Source of the DNA: Gordonia otitidis NBRC 100426
GTDB lineage: Bacteria; Actinomycetota; Actinomycetes; Mycobacteriales; Mycobacteriaceae
Reading direction: 5' to 3'
DNA length: 64,000 nt
Assembly: GCF_000248075.1 (NCBI RefSeq)
Contig: NZ_BAFB01000025.1
Location: 1 to 64,000, forward strand
A model generated the notes under the pieces. It saw only the letters and a list, made by a program, of their open reading frames with translations, had not been told where the DNA came from and searched no databases. The first letter of the stretch is position 1, and each line of letters opens with the position of its first letter. Shown here piece by piece: positions 31,389 to 39,770 of this stretch. The translations under genes were made by a program, and so were the position numbers.

Positions 31389-33551
31389 ATGGCTTTTGCT
31401 ACCGAACACCCGATTCTCGCGCACTCAGAGCACCGCCCCGTCGGTGATATCGAACGTACCGAGGGACGGTTCGAGGTCGTCAGCGAGTACGAACCCGCGG
31501 GCGACCAGCCGCAGGCGATCGACGACCTCGAGCGTCGCATCGGGGCAGGCGAGAAGGACATCGTGTTGCTCGGAGCGACGGGTACCGGTAAGTCGGCCAC
31601 CACAGCCTGGCTCATCGAACGCGTCCAACGGCCGACGCTGGTGATGGCGCCGAACAAGACGCTCGCGGCCCAGCTCGCCAACGAACTGCGAGAGATGTTG
31701 CCGCACAACGCGGTCGAATACTTCGTGTCCTACTACGACTACTACCAGCCGGAAGCGTACATCGCGCAAACCGACACGTACATCGAGAAGGACTCGTCGA
31801 TCAACGACGATGTCGAACGTCTGCGTCACTCGGCGACGTCGAGTCTGCTCTCCCGCCGAGATGTGGTGGTGGTCGCGTCCGTCTCGTGTATCTACGGTCT
31901 CGGCACACCGCAGTCGTACCTCGACCGGTCGGTCGAGGTCGAGGTGGGCGACGAGATCGACCGCGACGCGTTGTTGCGGCTGCTCGTCGACGTCCAGTAC
32001 ACGCGCAACGACATGTCGTTCACCCGTGGCAGTTTCCGCGTGCGCGGCGACACCGTCGAGATCATCCCGTCCTACGAAGAACTGGCTGTACGCATCGAGT
32101 TCTTTGGCGACGAGGTGGAGGCTTTGTACTACCTGCACCCCTTGACCGGCGACGTGGTCCGACAGGTCGACTCCCTGCGCATCTTCCCCGCCACGCACTA
32201 CGTCGCCGGCCCGGAGCGCATGGAGAAGGCGATGTCGAGCATCGAGGAGGAACTCGAAGCCAGGCTCGCCGACCTCGAGGGCAAGGGCAAACTCCTCGAG
32301 GCGCAGCGCCTTCGTATGCGCACGACCTACGACCTCGAGATGATGCGCCAGGTCGGTTTCTGCTCGGGTATCGAGAACTACTCGCGGCACATCGACGGCA
32401 GGCCGGCGGGTAGCGCTCCGGCGACACTGATCGACTATTTTCCCGACGACTTCCTACTGGTCATCGACGAGTCGCATGTCACCGTTCCGCAGATCGGCGG
32501 TATGTACGAGGGAGACATGTCGCGCAAGCGCAATCTGGTCGACTACGGCTTCCGCCTACCGTCGGCTGTCGACAACCGTCCGCTGACCTGGGACGAGTTC
32601 GTCGGGCGTATCGGGCAGACCGTGTACCTGTCCGCGACGCCCGGCGCGTATGAGCTGGGCCAGTCCAACGGCGAGTTCGTCGAGCAGGTGATCCGCCCGA
32701 CCGGTCTGGTCGATCCGCAGATCGTGGTGAAGCCGACGAAGGGTCAGATCGACGATCTGGTCCACGAGATCCGCGACCGCACCGATCGCGACGAGCGTGT
32801 ACTGGTGACCACGTTGACGAAGAAGATGGCAGAGGATCTCACCGACTATCTGCTCGAGCTGGGTATCCGCGTGCGCTACCTGCATTCCGAGGTCGACACC
32901 CTCCGCCGCGTCGAATTGCTGCGGCAGCTGCGCTCGGGTGAATACGACGTCCTCGTCGGTATCAATCTGCTGCGTGAGGGCCTCGACCTTCCAGAGGTGT
33001 CACTGGTCGCCATCCTCGACGCCGACAAGGAGGGCTTCCTGCGCTCCACGACATCGCTGATCCAGACCGTCGGGCGCGCTGCGCGAAATGTCTCGGGCGA
33101 AGTGCACATGTACGCCGACACCATCACCGACTCGATGCGCAATGCGATCGACGAGACGGAACGTCGTCGCGAGAAGCAGGTCGCCTACAACAAAGAGCAC
33201 GGCATCGACCCGAAACCGTTGCGCAAGAAGATCGCCGACATCCTCGACCAGGTGTATCGCGAAGCCGAGGATTCCGCTGTCGACGTCGGTGGCTCGGGGC
33301 GAAACGCCAGCAGGGGTCGGCGCGCGCAGGGCGAGGTCTCCAAGGCCAAGGGCGCGTCGGCGGGGGTCATCGAGAAGCGTGACGTCTCGTCCATGCCGAG
33401 AGCCGAACTCGCCGACCTGGTTGCACAGCTCACCGAGCAGATGATGAGCGCTGCCCGGGATCTGCAGTTCGAACTCGCAGGCCGACTGCGTGACGAGATC
33501 GCCGACCTGAAGAAGGAAATGCGCGGCATGGATGCCGCCGGAATCAAGTAG
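31389..33551 (+). CDS. uvrB: Excinuclease ABC subunit B
   Basis: A 720-residue damage-verification helicase of nucleotide excision repair. Walker A is [10 protein letters not shown], the beta-hairpin region [11 protein letters not shown], and helicase motifs include [55 protein letters not shown] and QTVGRAARN. The C-terminal UVR motif for UvrC/UvrA contact spans the last 40 residues ([20 protein letters not shown]). A Gly/Arg/Lys-rich insertion precedes the UVR motif. ATG 31389 has no ribosome binding site because the promoter places the transcript start at this codon. The partner uvrA lies 8 kb downstream. Confidence 0.97.
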   Translation: MAFATEHPILAHSEHRPVGDIERTEGRFEVVSEYEPAGDQPQAIDDLERRIGAGEKDIVLLGATGTGKSATTAWLIERVQRPTLVMAPNKTLAAQLANELREMLPHNAVEYFVSYYDYYQPEAYIAQTDTYIEKDSSINDDVERLRHSATSSLLSRRDVVVVASVSCIYGLGTPQSYLDRSVEVEVGDEIDRDALLRLLVDVQYTRNDMSFTRGSFRVRGDTVEIIPSYEELAVRIEFFGDEVEALYYLHPLTGDVVRQVDSLRIFPATHYVAGPERMEKAMSSIEEELEARLADLEGKGKLLEAQRLRMRTTYDLEMMRQVGFCSGIENYSRHIDGRPAGSAPATLIDYFPDDFLLVIDESHVTVPQIGGMYEGDMSRKRNLVDYGFRLPSAVDNRPLTWDEFVGRIGQTVYLSATPGAYELGQSNGEFVEQVIRPTGLVDPQIVVKPTKGQIDDLVHEIRDRTDRDERVLVTTLTKKMAEDLTDYLLELGIRVRYLHSEVDTLRRVELLRQLRSGEYDVLVGINLLREGLDLPEVSLVAILDADKEGFLRSTTSLIQTVGRAARNVSGEVHMYADTITDSMRNAIDETERRREKQVAYNKEHGIDPKPLRKKIADILDQVYREAEDSAVDVGGSGRNASRGRRAQGEVSKAKGASAGVIEKRDVSSMPRAELADLVAQLTEQMMSAARDLQFELAGRLRDEIADLKKEMRGMDAAGIK

Positions 33552-33562
33552 ACGTCCGCCTA

Positions 33563-33582
33563 TGTGGGACGTTCGTCCCAAT
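33563..33582 (+). promoter_or_regulatory. DosR/DevR-type box upstream of universal stress protein
   Basis: GGGAC-GTTC-GTCCC (33566-33579) is the exact core and spacing of the mycobacterial dormancy box (TTSGGGACTWWAGTCCCSAA). A third half-site GGGAC follows at 33584-33588. It lies about 140 bp upstream of the stress protein ATG. Hypoxia/NO control by a DosR-like regulator is inferred. Confidence 0.5.
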
Positions 33583-33723
33583 AGGGACGTGGTGTCGTGA
33601 TCGCTGTGATCACCGGACAAATGTTGCGTGGCACACTATCCTGCCGATTGAGGTGACTCTAGAGTTGTCGGGGATCGATGAAGTCCGCAAATACGCGGAA
33701 TGAGACATGTGTGGAGGTCAGGG

Positions 33724-34164
33724 ATGGGCGCTTACCAGACGATCGTCGTCGGAACCGACGGTTCGGAATCGTCGTTGAAGGCAGTTGATCGTGCGGGTGC
33801 GATCGCCGGAGACTCGAAATTGGTGATCGCGTGCGCATACTTCCCGAACGATCGTGGTGCCGGTGAGGCCGCGGACGTGCTGAAGGACGAGGCCTACCAG
33901 GTCACCGGCAGCGCTCCCACAGATGAAATCCTCCGCACCGCAAAGGAGCGGGCTACCAAATCGGGTGCCACGCAGATCGTGCCGCGTCCGGTCAAGGGGG
34001 CTCCGGTCGACGCTCTCCTACAGTTGGTCACCGACGTGCAGGCCGATCTGCTCGTCGTCGGAAACCGCGGACTGAACTCCATCGCGGGTCGTCTGCTGGG
34101 TTCGGTGCCTGCCGATGTCGCCCGAAAGTCGGCCTGCGATGTGCTGATCGTCCATACGACATAG
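33724..34164 (+). CDS. Universal stress protein, ATP/cAMP-binding type
   Basis: A 146-residue single-domain Usp, the same length as mycobacterial Rv1636, which binds cAMP and ATP. The nucleotide motif G-x2-G-x9-G-S is intact (GNRGLNSIAGRLLGS), with VVGTDGSESSLKA at the start. ATG 33724 follows GGAGGTCAGGG; the longer frame from 33700 has no such site. It is followed by a stem-loop terminator and preceded by a DosR-type box. A role in cAMP buffering or dormancy is inferred from the family. Confidence 0.9.
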   Translation: MGAYQTIVVGTDGSESSLKAVDRAGAIAGDSKLVIACAYFPNDRGAGEAADVLKDEAYQVTGSAPTDEILRTAKERATKSGATQIVPRPVKGAPVDALLQLVTDVQADLLVVGNRGLNSIAGRLLGSVPADVARKSACDVLIVHTT

Positions 34165-34183
34165 CGGCGAGACTTCCAGACCG

Positions 34184-34217
34184 ACAGCCGGGTAGATGGA
34201 TTCATCTGCCCGGCTGT
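34184..34217 (+). terminator. Terminator after universal stress protein gene
   Basis: ACAGCCGGG...AGATG pairs with CATCT...CCCGGCTGT around a four-base loop and is followed by tgttgtt. Confidence 0.7.
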
Positions 34218-34330
34218 TGTTGTCCGCTGCTGTGCGCTTGCTTCCGCGCTCACGGGGGTCTCAATTCGGTGAGCCCGTCGTGCCTCCCCGCGTTGCTCAT
34301 TTTCGCCACTTTCACCATATCGCGTGGTGG

Positions 34331-34349
34331 GGGCCTTGCCGCAAGGCCC
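34331..34349 (+). promoter_or_regulatory. Rifamycin-associated element (RAE)-like palindrome
   Basis: GGGCCTTGCCGCAAGGCCC is a perfect 19-bp palindrome with a central C. It matches the actinobacterial rifamycin-associated element (recalled consensus GGGGCTTGCGGCAAGGCCC) at all but two positions. It overlaps a possible -35 (TTGCCG) and lies 55 bp upstream of the HelR-like gene start. Rifamycin-inducible control is inferred from this match and the downstream gene. Confidence 0.7.
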
Positions 34350-34404
34350 ATAAGCGGGTGCACAATCGATGGCTCTGCCGCCTATCAGCTCTTGGAGTCG
34401 CCTC

Positions 34405-36624
34405 GTGCCCGCAGTGACAGACGATGTCTTCGACCTCCCGACCGGTTCACCGAAATCGGCGACCCATCTGATCGACGCCGATGTGCGGCACTTCCGTGCC
34501 GCGACTCAGAGGCTCGCGCACACCATCGAGACACTCGACGCCCGACGGGATGCCGTGCGCAAGGCGGACGGCGGAGGAGGCCGACGAGCCTTGGACCGCG
34601 ACCTCGAGGTACACGAGTTGGACGCCCGACTGCGCACGCTGCATCGCTTCGGTCTCGACCTGTGCATCGGACGAATGACGATGACAGGGCACCCCGACCC
34701 GGTCTATATCGGACGAGTCGGACTGACCGATCACTCTGGTACACAGCTCCTCGTCGACTGGCGAACTCCCGCCGCAGCACCGTTCTTCACCGCGACGACC
34801 GCGCAGCCGATGGGCGTGCGATCGCGACGACGCTATCGGTGGGCACACGGACAGATCGTCGACTACTGGGACGAAGTCTTCACCCCGGACGCCGCCGACG
34901 AACACGTCTGGTTAGACGGTGACTCCGCGCTCCTCGCAGGCCTCGGCGCGAGTCGTACGCCACGCATGCGAGACGTGCTGTCGACGATCGCGGCCGACCA
35001 GGATGCCATCATCCGCGCCGGCTCCGGCGGCACGCTCGTCGTCGACGGTGGACCTGGAACAGGCAAGACCGTCGTCGCGCTCCATCGGGCCGCGTATCTG
35101 CTCTATTCCGATCCCCGGTTGTCGCGTGGGCGGCTGTTGATAGTGGGGCCACACGACGCGTACCTGGCTTACGTCGCCGACGTCCTGCCCAGCCTGGGCG
35201 AAGAGGGAGTTCAGACGTGCACTCTGCGTGATCTGGCGGCCGATGGCGGTCTCGCTCACGCGGCAAGCAGTGCGATACACGAAGACGACGAGACCGTCGC
35301 CAGGCTGAAATCGACCGATGCGATGGTCGATGCGATCGAGACCGCAGTGTGCTGGTACGAGGAGCCGCCCACAGAGCCGGTGCTCGTCGACACCGAGTGG
35401 GCGGCTGTGACGCTCACACCGGCAGACTGGGCCGAGTCATTCGCCGCGCCCGAGCCCGGAACACCGCACAACGAGGCGCGGGAAGCGATCTGGCAGCACC
35501 TCGCCGATGTCGTCCGCCGCCGCACGGACGACACGGCCGACATCGCAGAGGTGCGAGAAGCGCTGCAGCGCAACGAGGACGTCGTACAAGCGGTCGTACG
35601 TCATTGGCCGATGCTCGACGCCGCGGATCTCGTCGGCGACCTGTGGACGGTCCCCGCATTCCTACGAATGTGCGCGCCGTGGCTCACGCCTGCCGAGGTG
35701 CGGTTACTCCAGCGTCCTCGGCCGGATGCGTGGACCGATGTCGATCTTCCCCTGCTCGATGCCGCGCGAGCCAGACTAGGTGATCCCGACGCGGAGGCGC
35801 GCACGCGACGTCGGGCCGCGGCGCTGCGTGCGGAACGTCGACGAATGGATCTCGTCGTCGGCGACCTCCTCGAGTCGGTGGCCTATGACGACGGTGAGGG
35901 CTTGATGTCGATGCTTCGGCGGGACGATTTACGCGATGTCCTGGTCGACCCGTCCGCGGCACCCGTGACGGGCCCCGCCGCACTGGACGGTCCGTTCGCG
36001 CACGTGATCGTCGACGAAGCGCAGGAACTGACGCAGGCGCAATGGCGAATGTTGCTCAGGCGCACTCCGACCGGCAGTTTCACCGTGGTCGGCGACAGGG
36101 CGCAGGCGCGCGCCGGTTTCACGGAGTCGTGGTCGGACAGGCTATGCGGCGTCGGGTGTCGCGGTGTGCGTGTCGCGTCTCTCTCCGTCAACTACCGAAC
36201 GCCAGCCGAGATCATGGCTGCTGCGGAACCAGTCATCCGCGCGGCGATCCCGGACGCCAACGTGCCCTCGTCGATCCGTGAGTCCGGAATTCCTGTGCGG
36301 CATGTCGGCTACAGCGAGCGTGCGGCTGTGCTGACCGCGTGGCTCGAGGAGAACGATGAGGGGATTGCGTGCGTGATCGGGGATCCGAGCTTTGTCGGAA
36401 CCGAACGTGTGCGGGCGCTCGATCCTCTCACCGCGAAGGGACTCGAGTTCGATCTGGTCGTCGTGGTCGAGTCGTCGAGTGTCGGCAACGGGATCACCGA
36501 AGCCGTCGACCGCTACGTGTCGATGACGCGTGCCACCAGGGAACTGGTCATCCTCCACACCGACGAGTCGGGCCACGACGCGAATCTCGCCGCAGTGACA
36601 GCGGAACAGGCGGCGGACACCTGA
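34405..36624 (+). CDS. helR: HelR-like RNA polymerase-recycling motor (HelD family)
   Basis: A 739-residue SF1-helicase-like ATPase of the actinobacterial HelD/HelR group. Members enter RNA polymerase and displace stalled nucleic acid or rifamycin. An N-terminal coiled coil (residues about 20-85) is followed by the region LVDWRTPAAAPFFTATT. Walker A is GGPGTGKTVVALHRAAYLLY, motif II-like IVDEAQELTQAQWRMLLRR, and SVNYRTPAEI and LTAKGLEFDLVVVVES are late motifs. GTG 34405 with GGAG upstream is preferred over ATG 34369. The RAE palindrome directly upstream strongly supports HelR rather than housekeeping HelD. It is convergent with a second HelD gene, with 19 bp between stops. Confidence 0.82.
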   Translation: MPAVTDDVFDLPTGSPKSATHLIDADVRHFRAATQRLAHTIETLDARRDAVRKADGGGGRRALDRDLEVHELDARLRTLHRFGLDLCIGRMTMTGHPDPVYIGRVGLTDHSGTQLLVDWRTPAAAPFFTATTAQPMGVRSRRRYRWAHGQIVDYWDEVFTPDAADEHVWLDGDSALLAGLGASRTPRMRDVLSTIAADQDAIIRAGSGGTLVVDGGPGTGKTVVALHRAAYLLYSDPRLSRGRLLIVGPHDAYLAYVADVLPSLGEEGVQTCTLRDLAADGGLAHAASSAIHEDDETVARLKSTDAMVDAIETAVCWYEEPPTEPVLVDTEWAAVTLTPADWAESFAAPEPGTPHNEAREAIWQHLADVVRRRTDDTADIAEVREALQRNEDVVQAVVRHWPMLDAADLVGDLWTVPAFLRMCAPWLTPAEVRLLQRPRPDAWTDVDLPLLDAARARLGDPDAEARTRRRAAALRAERRRMDLVVGDLLESVAYDDGEGLMSMLRRDDLRDVLVDPSAAPVTGPAALDGPFAHVIVDEAQELTQAQWRMLLRRTPTGSFTVVGDRAQARAGFTESWSDRLCGVGCRGVRVASLSVNYRTPAEIMAAAEPVIRAAIPDANVPSSIRESGIPVRHVGYSERAAVLTAWLEENDEGIACVIGDPSFVGTERVRALDPLTAKGLEFDLVVVVESSSVGNGITEAVDRYVSMTRATRELVILHTDESGHDANLAAVTAEQAADT

Positions 36625-36643
36625 TCGGTGACTACGTCGATGC

Positions 36644-38959
36644 TCAGCGCTGCGGCAGGTCGGCGAGTTCTGCGGGGAGAGAGTCGGCATTGACCACGAC
36701 AAGACGCTGGGTACTGCGGGTGAGCGCGACATAGAGATCGCTGTAGCCGCGCGGCGACTGCTCGATCAGCGCACTCGGTTCGACGACGACCGTCGTGTCG
36801 AACTCGAGTCCCTTGCACGTGGTCACGGTGTGGACGCGGGGCAGTTCGTCGATGCCGAGTGATGCCGCATCGAGGTCGGCGACGCTGCGCGATGTCTCCT
36901 CGAACAGGCTGTCGGGCACCACGATTCCGGTCAGGCCACTGAACTGGGGCGTGGTTGCCTCCGCGACGGCGGTGGCGACGAGATCGGCGGCGGTCGACGA
37001 TCGGGCGTACGGTTCGATTCCGTTGCTACGCAACGAGGTCGGGGGAGTCAGTGAGTCGCCTACGTGCGCCAGCACGCGTGTGGCGTATGTCATGATCTCG
37101 CTCGGAGTGCGGTAGTTGACGGTCAGTTCGCGCAATTGCCAACGGTTTGCGACGTAAGGCGTCAACACTTCGCCCCACGACGTCGTGCCCGCGAGATCGC
37201 CTGTCTGGGCGGTGTCGCCGATGATGGTCATCCACCGATTCGGAATTCGACGCATCACCATGCGCCACGCCATTCCCGACAGTTCCTGGGCCTCGTCGAC
37301 GATGACGTGCCCGAAGGTCCACGTACGATCGTTGAACGCGCGTTCCGCGGTGGTCGCGCGCTGCACTTCGGTCTGGCGTGCGGCGAGTTGTTCGGCGTCG
37401 ATCAGGTCGTACGCCATGAGGATCTCCGGGTCGAGTTCGTCCTCGAGATCCTGTGGGGCGGAACCGGTGAGGATGTCGAGGGCGTCCTGTGCGTCGGCCA
37501 GTTGTCGACGCCACCGCTCACGCTCGGCGCGTTCGGCTTCGTCGGTGCCGTATCCGACGAGTTCGGCCAGTTCGTCGAGCAACGGGACGTCGGCGGGCGT
37601 GAACTCGTCGGCACCTGCTGTGGCGCGTGGGCGCTGCAGGGCCGAACGATCGTCGTCCGACCAACCCGGTGTCGCCTTGCGTATCGCAGCAGGGTCGTCG
37701 TAGAGCCCACGGAGCACGTCCTGGGGTGTGAGGGTCGGCCAGAACTCGAGCAGTGCGTCACGGATGTCCGGATCGCGGCCCATGTCGTCGCGAATGTCTT
37801 TCAGATCGGCCGAGGTGAGCAGTTGTGATCCGTCGAGGAGGCTGGCCCCGATGACCGAAGAGTGCCTGGCTGCGAGCGCATCGAGGGCCGAACGCAGGAA
37901 CACCGGCTGCGCCTGGTTGTGTGCCCTCCGTGAACCCCGCGCCGCAGCGCGTGCGGACTTGATGAGTGCACTGTCGATCTCGACGCGATAGCCGTCGAAG
38001 TCGACGGGCACCGGCTTGGTCGGCAGCGACTCGTACGAGCGGACGGTGCGCTTGAGGACGTCGAGCATCTGCAGGCGGCCTTTGACCTCGCGGGTGCGGC
38101 GTGGTTCGTCCGCCGTTGCGGTGACACCGGGAAAGAGTTCTCCGATCGTGGCCAGCAGCACACCGGATTCGCCGAGGGAGGGCAGCACCTGGCCGATGTA
38201 GTCGAGGAAGTCGCTGTTGGGGCCGATGATGAGGATTCCGCTGCGCGAGAGGATGTCTCGATGCGTGTACAGCAGATAGGCGGCGCGGTGGAGCGCGACC
38301 GCGGTCTTGCCGGTGCCGGGTCCGCCCTGGATGACGGTGACCCCGCGATGAGGTGAGCGGATGATCAGATCCTGCTCGCGCTGGATCGTCTCGACGATGT
38401 CGGTCATCTCGCCCGTGCGCGCGGCGTTCAGCGCGGCGACGAGTGCCGATTCGTTGACGACGTCGCCGTGGGCTGACTCGTCGACCGACGCCTCTCCCGC
38501 GGTGAGGAATTCGTCGTTGACCTCGCGTACACCACGATTGCGGGTGCGGATGTGTCTGCGTCGGGCAACGTCTTCAGGCGCTGCAGGCGTGGCGAGGTAG
38601 AACGCTCTCGACAGCGGCGCGCGCCAGTCGAGCAGCAGCGTGGTGTCGTCGTCATCGTCGTCGAGGACGCCGATCCGTCCGATCCGTCGGATCTCGCCGT
38701 CGTCGAGATCGAGCCGACCGAAATACAGATTATGTTCTGCCGCATCATATTTCGCCAGGTCGTCGACATACATGCGTTCGTAGGACTCGCGCTCGGACAA
38801 CGCCTGCGGAGTCCCGGCCGACTCGCGCAGTGTCGCGGCCAGTCGGCGCCTGGTGTTTGCGCGCATCCTGTCCAGACGCCGATAGACGGCATCGAGGTGT
38901 GTTTGTTCCTCGTCGATCCGCGGATCGGTGCGCTCGGCGTGCGTCGGTGAACTGCTCAT
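36644..38959 (-). CDS. helD: HelD-type RNA polymerase-associated ATPase
   Basis: A 771-residue second member of the family. The N-terminal coiled coil (EEQTHLDAVYRRLDRMRANT) fits HelD proteins that insert into RNA polymerase channels. Unusual is a run of acidic residues (LDDDDDDTT) before LLLDWRAPLSRAFYLAT. Walker A is QGGPGTGKTAVALHRAAYLL, motif II-like IVDEAQELSGMAWRMVMRR, and late motifs are LTVNYRTPSEIMTYA and TTCKGLEFDTTVVVEP. ATG 38959 overlaps the upstream gene stop (ATGA), which decides the start. It lacks an RAE. Compared with the neighbour at 34405 it looks like the constitutive class II HelD. Confidence 0.82.
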   Translation of the reverse strand: MSSSPTHAERTDPRIDEEQTHLDAVYRRLDRMRANTRRRLAATLRESAGTPQALSERESYERMYVDDLAKYDAAEHNLYFGRLDLDDGEIRRIGRIGVLDDDDDDTTLLLDWRAPLSRAFYLATPAAPEDVARRRHIRTRNRGVREVNDEFLTAGEASVDESAHGDVVNESALVAALNAARTGEMTDIVETIQREQDLIIRSPHRGVTVIQGGPGTGKTAVALHRAAYLLYTHRDILSRSGILIIGPNSDFLDYIGQVLPSLGESGVLLATIGELFPGVTATADEPRRTREVKGRLQMLDVLKRTVRSYESLPTKPVPVDFDGYRVEIDSALIKSARAAARGSRRAHNQAQPVFLRSALDALAARHSSVIGASLLDGSQLLTSADLKDIRDDMGRDPDIRDALLEFWPTLTPQDVLRGLYDDPAAIRKATPGWSDDDRSALQRPRATAGADEFTPADVPLLDELAELVGYGTDEAERAERERWRRQLADAQDALDILTGSAPQDLEDELDPEILMAYDLIDAEQLAARQTEVQRATTAERAFNDRTWTFGHVIVDEAQELSGMAWRMVMRRIPNRWMTIIGDTAQTGDLAGTTSWGEVLTPYVANRWQLRELTVNYRTPSEIMTYATRVLAHVGDSLTPPTSLRSNGIEPYARSSTAADLVATAVAEATTPQFSGLTGIVVPDSLFEETSRSVADLDAASLGIDELPRVHTVTTCKGLEFDTTVVVEPSALIEQSPRGYSDLYVALTRSTQRLVVVNADSLPAELADLPQR

Positions 38960-39711
38960 CGCGAGCCGCCCTCGGAGTGGACGTGCGCGAAGCCGTCGTC
39001 GCGGCAGAGTCCTGACTCGTGGATTCGTCGAGTCAGTGCTGCTGCGCGGCTGCGTGATCGACCGAGTTCCGCGCAGACCGCAGCGGGCTCTCCGGCCAGC
39101 GACGAATCGTCGAGGAAAGTCGAGAGGTGCCGCAGAACCGTGCGTTGAGTGCCGAAGGTGAGCGGCGTCGAACGCCGGTCGGTCAACACGCCGTGCCGCG
39201 AGGCGTACAGGGCGAACTGAGGCACCGGTGAGGAATGCAGGGGAGGGAAGGTCGTCTCGCGCGGGCACGTCTCGGTGTCGACGACGCCGGTGATTCGTCG
39301 GTCGCCGAACTCGCGGTCGTCGGCTTCACGCAGGGGATGAGAGGTCGTGGTCACTGTCAATCGATGGTAGTTGGGTTCGGTCGAATCGAGTGCTGTCAGT
39401 TGGTCTTCGTCGAGCCAGAAGGCTGATACGACGCTGACGGAACCGGGCGACACGAACGGGGCCGCCGGGATGTACCCGCGCGCCGCCACATGCGCCGAAT
39501 ACCCGAGTGCGATGCTACTGACGGCGACGCGCGTCGGGCGGATGTCGGCGCCTCGGTGGTCGGCGAGCTTCGCACGCAGGACCGCAGTCGAGGCATTGGA
39601 GCCGACCGCGACCATCAACGTGTGTCCGTCGGGTCGATCGGCAAGCGGAACGTCGTCGACGGGATCTGTCAGCCACGGGTAGCGGTGCGGTGGAAATACC
39701 GCGGACCCCAT
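38956..39711 (-). CDS. Gamma-glutamylcyclotransferase-fold-like protein
   Basis: A 251-residue protein coupled to helD by an ATGA overlap. LMVAVGSNASTAVLRAKL resembles the Y/V-G-S-N loop of gamma-glutamylcyclotransferase-like proteins, and LTALDSTEPNYHRL the conserved L-D-x-x-E-x-x-Y-x-R segment with the likely catalytic Glu. The N-terminal 30 residues are Pro-rich, and a C-terminal Arg-rich helix follows. The assignment is by motif and enzymatic activity is not assured. Its link to HelD is unknown. Confidence 0.55.
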   Translation of the reverse strand: MGSAVFPPHRYPWLTDPVDDVPLADRPDGHTLMVAVGSNASTAVLRAKLADHRGADIRPTRVAVSSIALGYSAHVAARGYIPAAPFVSPGSVSVVSAFWLDEDQLTALDSTEPNYHRLTVTTTSHPLREADDREFGDRRITGVVDTETCPRETTFPPLHSSPVPQFALYASRHGVLTDRRSTPLTFGTQRTVLRHLSTFLDDSSLAGEPAAVCAELGRSRSRAAALTRRIHESGLCRDDGFAHVHSEGGSR

Positions 39712-39770
39712 CCGCCGTGTCGGAGAGGATTCCGGTGGGGCCGATGGGGTCCGCGCGTCGAGCGAAGGGA

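Noticed and set aside
33598-33614. GTGATC...GTGATCAC as a CRP site before the stress protein gene
   Set aside because: The half-site spacing does not fit the TGTGA-N6-TCACA consensus.
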